From Sabethes cyaneus (taxonomy: Eukaryota; Arthropoda; Insecta; Diptera; Culicidae): DNA of 64,000 bases. Shown here in pieces: positions 1-10,892 of this stretch. The notes under the pieces were generated by a model. The model saw only the letters and a list, made by a program, of their open reading frames with translations, made no database searches and was not told the origin of the DNA. Numbering within the stretch: the first letter of the stretch is position 1; each line of letters begins with the position of its first letter. The stretch covers positions 98,766,949-98,830,948 of the forward strand of contig NC_071355.1 in the NCBI RefSeq assembly GCF_943734655.1, given 5' to 3'. The translations under genes were made by a program, and so were the position numbers.

Positions 1-409
1 TATATTGGGGTACACTTTAGAAAAACGAAAAGGGAACATGCGGTTTGCTCGCTTATAACTCAGTCATCCCCCAAAAGTTTCTAGAGATATTGTTATCAAT
101 CGATTGGAAATTTTTCTAAGAATCAATTACAATACATTAGATTAGATATTTTCCTAAAAAACTTTTAAATAATTGAAAAATGTTAGGTATTATCTAACTA
201 AAAATCCAGGCTCTGTGATTGGTCAGGATAAACAGTGTTGATTTGCCGTAGCGATAAGGATGCTTCCATAGCACAAGCAGCACGGTTTTATACAGTCATG
301 ATCGAATTTACACCCATTTTAGCTACAAACAGTAGTAGTTAATGATGAAGAAAGTTTTATTTACACCTGCATTTGATGGGTCTCGATACATTTTCTCCTT
401 TGGTTTTAG
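1..409. other. Unassigned AT-rich sequence
   Basis: No frame in this stretch has recognisable protein similarity, and no terminal repeat pair was found. The first 180 bases are AT-rich. I can assign no element or gene. Confidence 0.5.
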
Positions 410-540
410 AATAAAAGTGACAAATCGCTCTCGTCCCAACTGGTCGAAGATTCATTACGATTTACGACGATCAGACTTATACTATTTTGATATCTGTGCT
501 TGGGAAGTACGCCAGAAAAAGTGACAAGTCTCCTCATCCC
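410..540. repeat. Dispersed repeat, copy 1
   Basis: The segment beginning AAGTGACAAATCGCTCTCG and running through GGTCGAAG and ATTTACGACG recurs in the same orientation near 56644-56700 (AAGTAACAAACCCCTCCCG, GGTCGAAG, TTTACGACAT). Identity by eye is about 80 percent over roughly 50 bases. The family and ends are unknown. The short frames that cross it look like chance. Confidence 0.45.
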
Positions 541-1529
541 AACAAAATTTCTTAGGACCGCGTTAAACCCAGGGGGCTGATATGACGTCACATTTTCGTT
601 GCTCACATGAAAAAGGCGGCAAACGCAAAGCGATTTCACAAAACGAATTTATCTAACCATTTTCACAGTTTCATGTATTTCGCATTAATTGTCTGCCTGA
701 AATTGGCTATGTGATGCTAAAACCTTGACTAAAATCGAACTAAAACTAACAAAATTTAACAGTTTATACATCCGACTCGGTTGTCAGCTTGAGCCCATCT
801 ATGAAGCTGTCAGCTTGGGCCCGCTCTATGTTGGCTACGTTTTTTTTGTATAGGTTGGTATTGGAAGTGTCATTCCCGTGGTTAAACCTAGTCCAATTTG
901 ATATCCTGAAAGTGAACAGTTATAAAAAGCATTCAACCCTGTCTTTTGCCCGATTGTACGCATACACTGAAAGAATTTATTCAAAACTGATGTCTTATAT
1001 GAAAAAGGGGTTGACGGCATATTCATGCTTGTGACGTGATGCTGCAATTTTCAAAGTGACGAAGAATTAGCGATTGTCTGAACCGAAAATAGGTTTTGAA
1101 CATTTAATTTGTTGCTTTACAATTAGCTGAATGCAATTGTTTACATATTTTCGATTGTATTGTTGTCAAGTGTGAAATAATTGATAAACACGGCGTATCG
1201 CTAGTTTCAATCTGCGAGAGATTCGCGGATAGGAAAAAATTCAACGTCAAATGCAGCTAGTTCGAACTGTCAACTGCAGCCAGTCGTTATTATTCGTTAG
1301 AAATGGAAAAGTATTGGTAGCTCATGCAAGCTTTCGGCTGGTAGTTCTTTAGGAAAATTTGTCAAAAGTTGAAGTTCCGATTTATTGCATGTTTCATACA
1401 GTATTTTTGCAAAAGCTGATGTACCCATAAACCAACTAGCAGCAAAAAATGTCACTCCAAGATACGAACTTATCACCACGTCCAATGTAGAGTTCACGAA
1501 TGCGCTTGAACAGTCAGCCAGAAAATAAA
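541..1529. other. Unassigned sequence before the DD37E remnant
   Basis: No coding similarity was recognised. A minus-strand frame over about 1297-1500 is hydrophobic, but it runs into the plus-strand transposase remnant and has no diagnostic motif, so I do not call it a gene. The left end of the 1.5-2.2 kb transposon probably lies here, but no inverted terminal repeat could be matched. Confidence 0.4.
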
Positions 1530-2172
1530 CACAAACATAATAACAAAAATAAAAACGGTCAAAGGTTCTACGAACTGCAAAAGAAATCTCGGCAAAAAGT
1601 ATACGGTACAACATTTAAAAAGCAAATATGTTGCGGTTTCGACAGTTTACCATATCCTAAGATGCCCGACAACTATTCGCAAGCAAGATAGTGGAAGACC
1701 AGCCAAAATAATGGATGCAGAAGGACATCGTTCTGTTTCTCGTTTCTTCTACAACGAGCCCTCTGGTTTGGCTATCAATTAAGATGCACCAGACGAATGT
1801 TTGAAGAAAATTTTGATCCCGTTTCTATAAAAACATCATGCAGATGGACAATACGTGTTTTGGCCGGATAAAGCTTCCTCGCATTACGCCAAAAAACATA
1901 ATCGCTCCTGCATTCCCATTCGATCCCATTTTTACCCAAAAACTACGACCCGAAAAATCTGTCTCAGTGCGCCCAATCGAAGATTTTTTCGGGATTTTGA
2001 GTTCCTTGGTGTACAAAAGTAACTGGAGTGCCACGAATTGCAAACAGTTCATTGGTAGAATCCAGAGATGCATTCGCAAAGTTGAAATAATGGCCGTACA
2101 ACATTTCTGTTTCGACGTCAAACGAAAGCTTCGTCGAATAGCCGATTACGGACCGTTTTCAAATGTACACTA
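1530..2172 (+). pseudogene. Tc1/mariner DD37E-type transposase remnant
   Basis: Transposases of this superfamily cut and paste DNA with a DDE catalytic triad. The start encodes a helix-turn-helix tail ending in the GRPR-like motif QDSGRPAK (about 1685-1715). The middle, with the first catalytic Asp, is mostly missing. Around 1858 one frame reads VFWPDKASSHYAK, matching the second-Asp motif. The last part, in another frame, reads VRPIEDFFG (about 1965-1995), the catalytic-Glu motif, then an intact C-terminus ending NVH and a stop near 2171-2173. Several stops and frame changes make it dead. A GTAGCCACCCGTTATT stretch near 2280-2295 could be the right terminal repeat, but no left partner was found. 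The superfamily is certain enough; assignment to DD37E rests on motif wording, because the spacing is broken. Confidence 0.75.
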
Positions 2173-2478
2173 ATTTATTTTCAACAATGGATAATGTATC
2201 TTTAATTTCGGGAAATCAGATCTTCTTCATGTATCTTTGTCTTTTTTTGACAGCTTAAAAAAAATTCCAAAATTTTAGTAGCCACCCGTTATTTTCAAGG
2301 AAATTGATGAATGTGAAGCAGTGAACCAATGATAACCCAGATGTTTTACTTATTTTTCCGTTCTACCGTTAAGTTGTGCGTTCAATGACACATATTTTAT
2401 GTTTTGTTCTGAAATACTGTATTTTTAATAGGTCCCAGTGTGGTGATCTGAAATGTCGTTTACATTTCGACCCATTTA

Positions 2479-3768
2479 TCTTATATATAAAAATGGAAGT
2501 GAAAAAGTTCGACCGCGCATCACTTGAGAACGGAGCGTCCGATTTGAGCCGTCTTTTCTTTATTGTGTTCGTTTCCACCACCGCTATGTTTTTACGGCGA
2601 GAAAAGTTGAAAAATTTACTCGGAAGATAGGAAAACTCGAAAATTTAGTTTTCCATATAAAACCCGCAACGCATTGTATGCGCCATGTCGTTGGCTGCTA
2701 TGATCATCGTACGATTTTTTGCAGCACCGTTGTCGTAATCAAACAAACACGTGGTTACCTTCATTGGAATCGCCACATCTAACAATGCTATTAAACATTT
2801 TGGGGGTTTACAATTTCAGAGAATAAGCAATCAATAGGTCCAACTTATTAATCAACCTAAACTCAAGCCTAAAGCGTCAGCAATAAAATTCGTTAATTTC
2901 ATTCATTCGTTCATTCATTTATCAAATTTATGAAACAAACACGAATCATTTTTATTCATTTTTACATCGGATGCGTAGCCAGAAGATCCAGTGCAGGTTA
3001 ACAAAAGGTTTAAGCACTAAATTCACTAAATTGCCACTTCCCAATCGTCAAATGAAGAATACATTTTGCATATGTTAACGGATTATGAGCATATTCGGTT
3101 TAACTGAATATCAAGCTAATAAATCAACAAAATACTTTAAAAAAATACTGAACGAAGCAAGGTTTACAAAATGACGCTTTTATGTTAAATTGTTTTAGTG
3201 CGTGAACTACCAAAGGAACAATACAGCGATCAATTGATTTTGTGGAATAATAAAATTTAGTTTGTTTTGAGAATTGAGATTTATGAATCAAAAAAAAAAT
3301 TAAAATCTGATGACTATTGATATTGAATACATATCAGAATATAAAATTGGCCCTTAAATTATCGAGAAATTCCAAAGTTGCAGCAGACGATATTAGCCGT
3401 CGTACGAAATTTTACAATTTTACAATATATTAACATCCAGTATTACTATTTTTAACCAGCAGAGTTTATAAAACAAGACTCAATGCAACTACCACAAACA
3501 CGACTGTTGATATTGCGGGGATTGGCAAACCAACTTTTACACCGATATGCATTTCTTACTAATGACTTAATACAGTTGTTAAATTTAGACATTCTCTGAA
3601 ATCCCAGCGTTTAATAAACCAAACGCAGAACTCCTTAGACAACGGCAAAACTTGACTTATACCTAGAAAATATCCCTTTTTCTAAAACGCAGCAGGAGTT
3701 CATCTGAAGTTTACATATCGTATATTTAGCCCAATTTGTGGCAGTACGAAGTTTGCCGGGTCTTCTAG
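2479..3768 (+). mobile_element. Non-autonomous Helitron 1
   Basis: Helitrons are rolling-circle transposons that insert between A and T, begin with TC and end with CTRR. This segment begins TCTTATATATAAAAATGG after an A and carries the typical 5' text GTTCGACCGCGCATCACT. It ends GCAGTACGAAGTTTGCCGGG then TCTTCTAG, followed by T. The interior is AT-rich and has no Rep/helicase coding, so it is non-autonomous. Length is 1290 bases. Both ends match the expected insertion context exactly. The 3' end resembles a Helitron terminus common in insects, which is from knowledge of the family and not a search. Confidence 0.8.
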
Positions 3769-4261
3769 TTTATTACAAATTCTCAAATTGTACCACTAAG
3801 TTACGCATGGACCTTGTCAACACACTAGTCATGTTTACCTAGTATTAGAAAAACAGGTACATTTACGAACGCCTGCAACTAAAACATCACTTAAAGGAAG
3901 GTGCGTCCAATTTACAGCGAAAATCGAAAATGACGTTAAATTACTAAGTTTAATTTTGGGGTTTGGAATGTCGAAATTTTCGATAATTAATATGTATGCG
4001 TTGGAGTTGTACTTTTCATTTCTAGAAAGGTTCAATTGGAGAAAATCTGGTTAAAGCGAGTTATGTACACCGTTCCCACTTACCCCGTATTCCCACTTGC
4101 CCCAATGTAGCTTACCGTATCTACCAGACTAACAATACAAGAAAAGTTTAACAACCCTTTTAAATGAAATAAATCGGCGGTTATAAAATGCTTGTTGCAC
4201 AATAAAATATTCAGGTGCTTACCCTTCATTACCAGATACCATGCGTTTCCATTAAACCACA
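3769..4261. other. Spacer between two Helitrons
   Basis: AT-rich DNA without recognisable coding. It contains CACTTACCCCGTATTCCCA and CACTTGCCCC near 4077-4102, which may be the edge of another small repeat. No terminal pair was found. Confidence 0.4.
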
Positions 4262-5171
4262 TCTATACCTATAAAAATGGATTTCTGCCTGTCTGTCTGT
4301 CTGCCTGTCCGTATGTTCCTTATAGAATCGAAAACTATTGAACCGATCGGCGTGAAAATTTGCATGTAGGGGTTTTTGGGGCTAGGGAAGGTTCTCTCGA
4401 TAGCAAAAGACCCGTCCCCCCACTAAGAGGGCGGGCTCCCATACAAATCTATGCCTATAAAAATGGATTTCTGTCTGCCCTATGTTCTTTATAGAATCGA
4501 ATCCTATACAAATGAAATACAAATTTCCTCATAACTCGAAAACTAATTAATCAAATGGAACCATATTTGCCATGTGGGTGTTTTTGGAGGCATGAACTTT
4601 TTGTATGATGAATTGAGACCCCTTTATTTTTTAGGAGGGGGGGGCTCCCATACAAATTAAATACAAATTTCCTCATAACTCGAGAAGTATTCAAGCAAAT
4701 GGAACCAAATTTGGCATGTGGGGGGTTTTGGGGGCAGGAATTTTTTTAATGATGGTTTGAGACCCCTCACCCCTGTGGTAGGGGGATAAGGACTATCATA
4801 CAAATAAAACAGAATGTTTTGCGTAACTTAAAAACTAATCGAACTCGATAAATTTTAGACTCTTTCATAAAACATTAATCAATAACAAGACCACCTAAAA
4901 CTATCAATAGTAACATTAGATAATTCAGCGCGAGACGGCACCGGCCGCGAGTGTTGCCGGCGACCTGCCGTCGAAAGCGCCGGGCGCTGGGGGGGCAGCC
5001 CCCCGTAGAGATCTCCTCTATCTAGGTTTATTTATTTTCCTAGATATACTGACCTCTATTACTTTCCTTCAGGTGAGTAACTCATGATTGTGACAAAGGT
5101 CATCCGAGATTCACGATTTATGTACAACACAGTTTAATGTGTGGCAATACGTATTTTTTCGGGTTAGCTAG
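4262..5171 (+). mobile_element. Non-autonomous Helitron 2
   Basis: The element starts TCTATACCTATAAAAATGG after an A and ends TTTTCGGGTTAGCTAG followed by T, fitting TC...CTRR insertion between A and T. A 10-base palindrome AATACGTATT lies 13 bases before the CTAG end, where Helitrons carry a hairpin. The body repeats a module of about 200 bases (AAAATGGATTTCTG; CGAAAACTA; GGGGGCTCCCATACAAAT) about three times. A GC-rich block at about 4927-5010 (CGGCACCGGCCGCGAG, CGCCGGGCGCTGGGGGG) stands out against AT-rich flanks. No replicase coding is present. It differs from the upstream Helitron, so they are separate families or subfamilies. Confidence 0.8.
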
Positions 5172-5209
5172 TTTACAAATAAATTTCAAGTTAGGTTTTC
5201 TCTAAAAAG

Positions 5210-5550
5210 GCCCTCAGGCTACACCTATAAGAGTAGTGTAGTGAAGTCCTCAATCGATAGGACTACTTTCTTAACAGCAAATGGAATGCTTTTCTAACAG
5301 CATAATCTAGAGAGGCAACCCAGTTAAGTTTTTTATCCAGAATTCTTCCGAGGAGTTTGATTTCATTACTGAAGCTCAGCATGCACCAATCAGTATAGGG
5401 TGGTGTTTATAGCTCCTAACATACTTGACTTGACAGTACTGCGTCAAACTTTTCTCTGACGATAAGTTCTACGCCGACGGCCTAAGCAATAGTCTCATAA
5501 CTAAGCTGCGATATTTTGTGAAGGAGTGCGTTGGCCACCAGTGTCCAAAG
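5210..5550 (-). pseudogene. I/LOA/Jockey-group LINE reverse transcriptase, 3' part
   Basis: Reading the minus strand from 5550 downwards gives ALLWTLVANALLHKI, then IVREKFDAVLSS and FSNEIKLLGRILDKKLNWVASLDYAVRKAF. These match the palm and thumb of LINE reverse transcriptases of the I/LOA/Jockey group (motifs PLLW, YADD region, LGV.LD.KL). The catalytic YADD text is degraded to a stop and AVG. The N-terminal half lies at 8583-9075, and the two halves join in frame-like fashion across the foldback element. The C-terminus fades before the Helitron end at 5171. It is a dead copy. The exact clade is uncertain. Confidence 0.7.
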
Positions 5551-5555
5551 CAATG
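5551..5555. repeat. 5-bp target-site duplication (CAATG), left
   Basis: CAATG lies immediately left of the foldback element and again at 8578-8582 immediately right of it. Removing the element and one copy restores the interrupted reverse-transcriptase reading. Confidence 0.8.
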
Positions 5556-6392
5556 CACTATGGTCCAGAAAGCCAAATTAGGTGGAAAAAATTGTTTACT
5601 CAGTAGTCGTTGACTATTTACGTCTTAGCAACAAAATCTTGATTTAGCATGCCGCTTTCTTTGGCATGAGTTATTTTAGGGTGACCCTTAAATTCACCAA
5701 GATCCAAAAATTATCTTCAAAACGAAACAAGATAGAGCGATATTTACTTCAACAATTTTATAGCTTGAAGTATTTTGAGTAATATTGCAGAAGACGAAAT
5801 CCTTCTATCTCAAACCGTTTCCATATTAGAGCGATTTTCCTGAGTCAAGTTAGGGTGACCCTGCTATTTTGCGATTTTTCTCCATAACTTTTTTATTTTG
5901 CAATTCTCGCAAAACACTTCCTCAGATGACTTTTGAGGCTCAATAAGACGCAACTTTTGGTGAAAAAAGAAATTGGCTATCTACTTTACTTCTACACTTA
6001 TATTAATTTTTATGATAAAAATAGGCCGTTTTCAAATGTTAGTATCTCAGAAAGGTGCAAGCAGAATTAAAATCGGTTGATTGCGTTTGAAAGATCATGT
6101 TTTTTTGTGCATAATTGGAGCAAATTGTGCAAAAATTGGAGAGTGAATTTTTGTCTATCTCAAATAAATCAAATAAATAAATGTGTGGTTTTAACATATT
6201 TAAGTATATTAAAGTAAACGAGTTGCGCCATAACTCCGCAAGGCCTTGACTGTTCTTGATTAAACTTAGCGTACATGTTTCTTGACATAAGTAAATCAGC
6301 ACAGGGGGTTGACAAAAGCGGGGGGGTCGCTAAAAAGGGGAGGGGGTGGTACAAATAAGTAAAAGTGGCTGTAATTATCTTGCATTTAAACC
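5556..6392 (+). repeat. Left arm of foldback element
   Basis: Runs from CACTATGG to CATCTTGC-like text and is the reverse complement of 7747-8577 with scattered mismatches. Landmarks include TTAGGGTGACCCTGCTATT at about 5850-5869 and AAATAAGTAAAAGTGGCTG at about 6353-6371. Confidence 0.85.
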
Positions 6393-7062
6393 GTTATAAG
6401 TTGTGTGAGTGGTTCAAATCTAAAAGAGAATGTATAAACTTAACCTCATATTTGTTGACTTAAACTTCATAATGAGGTTAGACATTAAAAACGGTAGACT
6501 ATCCAATAAACAGAGGGAATGGTAGACAAAGTAATGAAATCATATGTGTTTCATAGTATCATGGAGTGGAACTACCGAATGAGAAGCTTAAATAGTTTTC
6601 TACCCGCGACGGGGATTTCCGTGATTCGCACCTCCCCTTTCATCAGAGGCCACCATTTTTTGTCTTTCAGCCACTTGTACATCTGTTTTCGATAAGATTG
6701 AAAATCTCAGGCGAGCGAGTGTGAAAAGCATAGCATCCAAAGCTTACTCCACTGACGCAAGCCTACGCCAAACAACTGCTGGCACTGTGTGCATACATTC
6801 TGCTACCTACACACTCGCGAGTGTACAGCCTCATATCAACTTTCTGCACATCCCGCCCGCGAATCCAAAGCTCGCGAGCTGTCCATAGGTCGTTAGCACG
6901 AGCGGCACACTTGGATGTATGGATACGGATTTTACTTTTCTTCTTCATTTTACACCCTCGCTTACACACGCGGGTAAGTGTGCGGGCCGCGAGCGATGAT
7001 AGGTATCAACTGCTGGGTTACAATGACGAGCGTAAGCAACGAACGTGGCTGATAACTAAATA

Positions 7063-7281
7063 ACAAAACATTGCAAAGCCTAGGTGCTACATTCCGTTAT
7101 CGAAACTAGACCTTCTGTTTTTTTTATACGACAGACTTTGCAGCCTGCTGTTAGAGTGCAGGACAATTGCAGGGCCAGTTGCTACGATCCTATTGACTCT
7201 AACAGCCTCTCCCAGCCGGGATTCGAACATATGACGACTGACTTATTAGACCAGCATCATACCTCGAGGCCAACTGGGAGG
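7063..7281 (-). mobile_element. tRNA-derived SINE, copy A
   Basis: Read on the minus strand, the head begins CCTCCCAGTTGGCCTCGAGG (A-box-like TGGCCTCGAGG...GCTGG) and continues to TGTTCGAATCCCGG, a good B box. This is the internal RNA polymerase III promoter layout of a tRNA-derived SINE. The body follows, ending near CGGAATGTAGCACCTAGG. The 13-base sequence TGATAACTAAATA occurs at 7050-7062 and again at 7282-7294, an exact target-site duplication. It inserted inside the Transib-like foldback. A second copy lies at 47543-47765. SINE RNA would be mobilised by a LINE in trans; the partner is not identifiable here. Confidence 0.88.
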
Positions 7282-7684
7282 TGATAACTAAATACACTGG
7301 CAAAAACTTGTCGCAGTGTATGAGAATATCAGAAAAGAAATCCGAAAGAAATGCTCATGCATATGTGTTCGTTAGAAGAAAATCGTGAGACAAAATTGGA
7401 CCACACGAATGCGGGCTTCACAACACTACGTTTCAGTTTGCAAATTCTCATAATACAAAAAACAAAGACCTCATTTAGACATATCTACTCCTCCCCTTGA
7501 TTAGCTCTCCTCGGTCAGCGGCCCTTTTGTCTACAGCAACTTGTACGTCTCTCCGAAGATAATGAAAGAGACACAAAGCCTTCCTTATATTGTTCTACTT
7601 CCGTAGTTGTGACCCTCCCATCTTTACACACGCTCTTCATCTTATCTCCCAGCCACTTGTACAAGTTCTAACAGACCAAATGCA

Positions 7685-7706
7685 AGATATTATTATTATT
7701 ATTATT
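7685..7706. repeat. ATT/TTA microsatellite
   Basis: A run of six to seven TTA trinucleotides lies just before the right arm of the foldback element. Confidence 0.85.
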
Positions 7707-7746
7707 CTATATTTGAGAGGTTTTCAGCCTGTGGCTGGTTCGCCCC

Positions 7747-8577
7747 TTAATGCAAGATGATCGCAGCCACTTTTACTTATTTGGACCTCCCCCCCCCTTT
7801 TTAGCGACCACCCCCTTTTTGTCAACCTCCTGCGCTGATTCACTTGTATCAAGAAACATGTACGCCAAGTTTGCTGAAGAACAGTCAAGGCGTTCCGTAG
7901 TTATGGCGCAACTCGTTTACTTTTATATACTTAAATATGTTAAAACCACACATATTCAAAGTTGATTTATTTGAGATAGACAAAAATCCACTCTCCAATT
8001 TTTTGATATTATACACAAAAAATTACGATCTTTCAAACGCAATTAACCGATTTTAATTCTGCTTGCACCTTTCTGAGATACTAACATTTGAAAACGGCCT
8101 ATTTTTATCATAAAAATTAATATAAGTGTAGAAGTAAAGTAGAGTAGTAGTCAATTTTTTTTTCACCAAAAGTTGAGTCTTATTGAGCCTCAAAAGTCAT
8201 CTGAAGAAGTGTTTTGCGAGAAAGACAAAATAAAAAAGTTATGGAGAAAAATCGCAAAATAGCAGGGTCACCCTAACTTGACTCAGGAAAATCGCTCTAA
8301 TATGGAAACGGTTCGAGTTAGAAGGATTTCGTCTTCTGCAATATTACTCAAAATACTTCAAGCTATAAAATTGTTGAAGTGAATATCGCTCTATCTTGTT
8401 TCGTTTTGAAGACAATTTTTGGATCTTGGTTAATTTAAGGGTCACCCTAAAATAGCTCATGCCGAAAAAAGCGGCATGCTAAATCAAGATTTTGTTGCTA
8501 AGACGTAAATAGTCTAAAATCAAAGACTACTGAGTAAACAATTTTTTCCACTTAATTTGGATTTCTGCACCACAGTG
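7747..8577 (-). repeat. Right arm of foldback element
   Basis: Reverse complement of the left arm at 5556-6392. It includes AAGTGGAAAAAATTG-type text (inverted) and GGTCACCCTAACTTGACTC. It ends CCACAGTG next to the duplicated CAATG. Confidence 0.85.
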
Positions 8578-8582
8578 CAATG

Positions 8583-9075
8583 GAGGGAGAGCTCCTTTTG
8601 GACATCTTTTGATCGTGACCGAAGTATCTCCCAATGCAATGATGCTGTGATTTGTCTGCTCGAAAGCATTACTTGAATCTAGATCTTTGTAGTGTGGTCG
8701 GTTCTGTTTTGAAAGAGAGCTGTATCGTCATAATTGAAACGAAGAACATGTAATTGAAAGCTCCTTCAATAGCAAGAACAGCACAAAGTGATACCTCCTG
8801 ATATTTAAGTGATTTCACAATTATCGTCACTACACAGTGCCGGTTTCAGTAGATTTGCCTGGTTGGAATGTCTGTTGATTTCCATGCAACAGCTTAAAAA
8901 CTTGTTGCGGATGTAGTTATCAGTGATTTTCTCCATAAACTTAAGAAGCGTTCAACGCATTCTGTGCGACCGCACGGCTCTGGGTCAAATCTTGTGACCT
9001 ACTGTGATATTTCTTTGTTAGTCCAGATGATAAAAGATGAATACAATCAGCTTCAAAGCGTTTGATCAGCCGGTA
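8583..9075 (-). pseudogene. I/LOA/Jockey-group LINE reverse transcriptase, 5' part
   Basis: On the minus strand this reads LLKFMEKITDNYIRNKFLSCC, matching the RT motif SFLLK..EK..DNYIR. Degraded text for the EGAFD region follows (SFQLHVLRFN where family members have an IEGAFDN-like string). Then come ALGDTSVTIKRCPKGALPPL, corresponding to the GCPQGG.LSPLLW motif. The motif is cut after ALPPL by the foldback element and resumes at 5550 with LLWTLV. Stops and frame changes occur throughout, so it is a fossil that predates the Transib-like insertion. Confidence 0.7.
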
Positions 9076-9187
9076 ATTGTTACTTGGGAAATCGTCATTG
9101 CAATTTAATGTAAATTGTAAACTTACGCGAAGGACAAATCTACCGAAATAGTCGTATTTCTAGTTAAAATTACCTTTTCTCTGCAAT

Positions 9188-9275
9188 AAGGCTTATACAA
9201 ATTTGGAAAAAAGTTTATGTCCTTGTCCCGAAATATTGTTCAAGGGGGGAGGGGAGCAAGAAAAAAATAATAACA
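9188..9275 (+). repeat. Inverted repeat pair, member 1
   Basis: GGCTTATACAAATTTGGAAA, then AGTTTATGTCC, a G-rich run and AAAAAATAATAA. The reverse complement recurs at 10893-10995 with about 80 percent identity by eye. The family is unknown. Confidence 0.65.
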
Positions 9276-10892
9276 TCAAACCTTCAATAACTAAACAAAG
9301 GAGAAGAAACCAGTGTTTATTTTTCCAGATTAATATAAGTTTAATACAAAAAAGTTGTACAGTATATAAATTTTAGTTCAAACCAAAACAACTTTCAAAA
9401 TTTTTTGATCCAAGCACATAAAGTTATTATTCTGGCAGAAATGAATCAACTTGATAATAGTGGAGTGCTACAGGATCACCTTAGAGAGCCATAAACGCGT
9501 AACTTGACCTTCATTTGAATTTTGCTTTTTACTTGCATGTCACTCGGTTAATTACCTTGTATTTTAGAATAATCCAAATCTGTGTCACTTACTAGTTCAG
9601 AACTCGGTAACCACGAAATAGTATCGGAATCTAATCTTCTCGTAAAAATGGCAATTTAGTTCCCTACAACCTTTTTTACTTGGAACGCATGTGCTTTGCT
9701 ACCGAAAAAAATCTCTGCTACCATTCACGTTTGAAACCACTTGTCTCTTGGTCTACCTTTTAGTCATATGACTATCAGCCCATTAAGGATGCAAACGCAC
9801 CACTATCAAAGCGATTGTCATTGTTTGACTAGTAGCATTTGTCCATTCCGGTGCTGCACCTCGGAGGAAGTGCAGTACTGCGCTGGGAGTTGTTTTCCAA
9901 ATACCAGGGCTTATATCAGCCCTCTGTCAAAGAACCTTGATTTTTAATTGAAAAATGCCGGACATAGGCATAACAGGTGTTCCGAGTCTTTTTTTCTGTG
10001 CCACAGAACATATATCACCTTGCAGTTTCCCCATAAGCTTCAGATGATAGCGGTTTGGACATGTCCTGTTATGAGATCAGTATAAATGTTTAGATCTTTC
10101 TTCGAAATCTCTAGGATTTTGTGAACCATTGAAATGTTTGGAGAGATAAACTATTTCGAGTCGAAACTTTCGACTGCCTAGCAATGAAAGTGTTATTCCA
10201 ATTTAATTCCACTTTCGTACATTTCCATACTAAAGCTCAATAAAAAAGCAATATAACTTAACATTTCGTGATTTCGGGGCCACCGTTAATCCCAATGATA
10301 ATCACAACATGACAATAGTCAGAAAAGTTTCGAACAGTTCAGTGACATCCTTTCTGCATACGACCAATGCATGGTTAAAAATTATATCCTTAAGTTTCTT
10401 GTCCCTTACATCCAAAATTAGGGTCGGACACTACGGAATAAAACGATCAATTTGGATTCCCGAAAGCACCGAAAGCTGATGTTCCGGAGTGTTTATTTTG
10501 TTGTATTTCTATTTTAATCTTATCTACTACCTATGACAGCAAAATATAATCCCACAGCATTTCGGAATATCTCCATCATAAATGGGAGCAATTTCCACTA
10601 ATACATTGTTTAGTTGATTGATGCCTCAATCTAATTCGGTTCTTTTGAAGCAAGTTGAATTAAAATGGAACAAAATTTAAAGTAAATGGAGTCAAAAGTC
10701 TAATTCCAAGCACCCCAACTTTCGGCGTCGAAACTTAAAGGTTAAGCACAATAGTCGCCTGTGACCTGTAGCAGAAATCAGAAAGCTTAGAATATGTAAA
10801 ATATTACTTCAACTTTGCACAAATCGGGTAATTTAGAGATGTAAACTCGTTGAATTGTACAAATCTCCTTACCATTAGAGAATGCAACATTA
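9276..10892. other. Unassigned sequence inside an inverted repeat pair
   Basis: About 1.6 kb with no recognised coding region. The flanking inverted copies at 9188-9275 and 10893-10995 could mean this is the body of one element, but no duplicated target site was found. Confidence 0.35.

Larger units (their letters stand above)
5556..8577. mobile_element. Transib-like foldback (palindromic) transposon
   Basis: The left end reads CACTATGGTCCAGAAAGCC. The right end, read inward, is CACTGTGGTGCAGAAATCC. The two arms (about 5556-6392 and 7747-8577) are inverted copies of each other along about 830 bases, with about 1.35 kb between. It is flanked by the 5-bp duplication CAATG. Ends of the form CACWATGG with 5-bp duplications are known for Transib transposons, the relatives of RAG1, so I infer a non-autonomous Transib-family element. 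No transposase is encoded. The arms contain CTAAAATAGCTCATGC and CAGGGTCACCCTAACTT type landmarks in both orientations. The central part repeats the phrase AGCCACTTGTAC near 6670 and 7651, with a variant at 7530, and hosts a SINE. Confidence 0.75.

Noticed and set aside
1297..1614. Hydrophobic minus-strand frame of 105 codons resembling part of an insect chemoreceptor
   Set aside because: No diagnostic motif or splice sites, and it overlaps the plus-strand transposase remnant. Low-complexity hydrophobicity alone is not enough.
4300..4800. Periodic module of about 200 bp considered as a CRISPR-like or satellite array
   Set aside because: Only three diverged copies within Helitron ends; eukaryotic context.
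7190..7270. Possible tRNA gene (TTCGAA-containing B box)
   Set aside because: No cloverleaf can be closed, and a second copy with its own target duplication shows it is a SINE.
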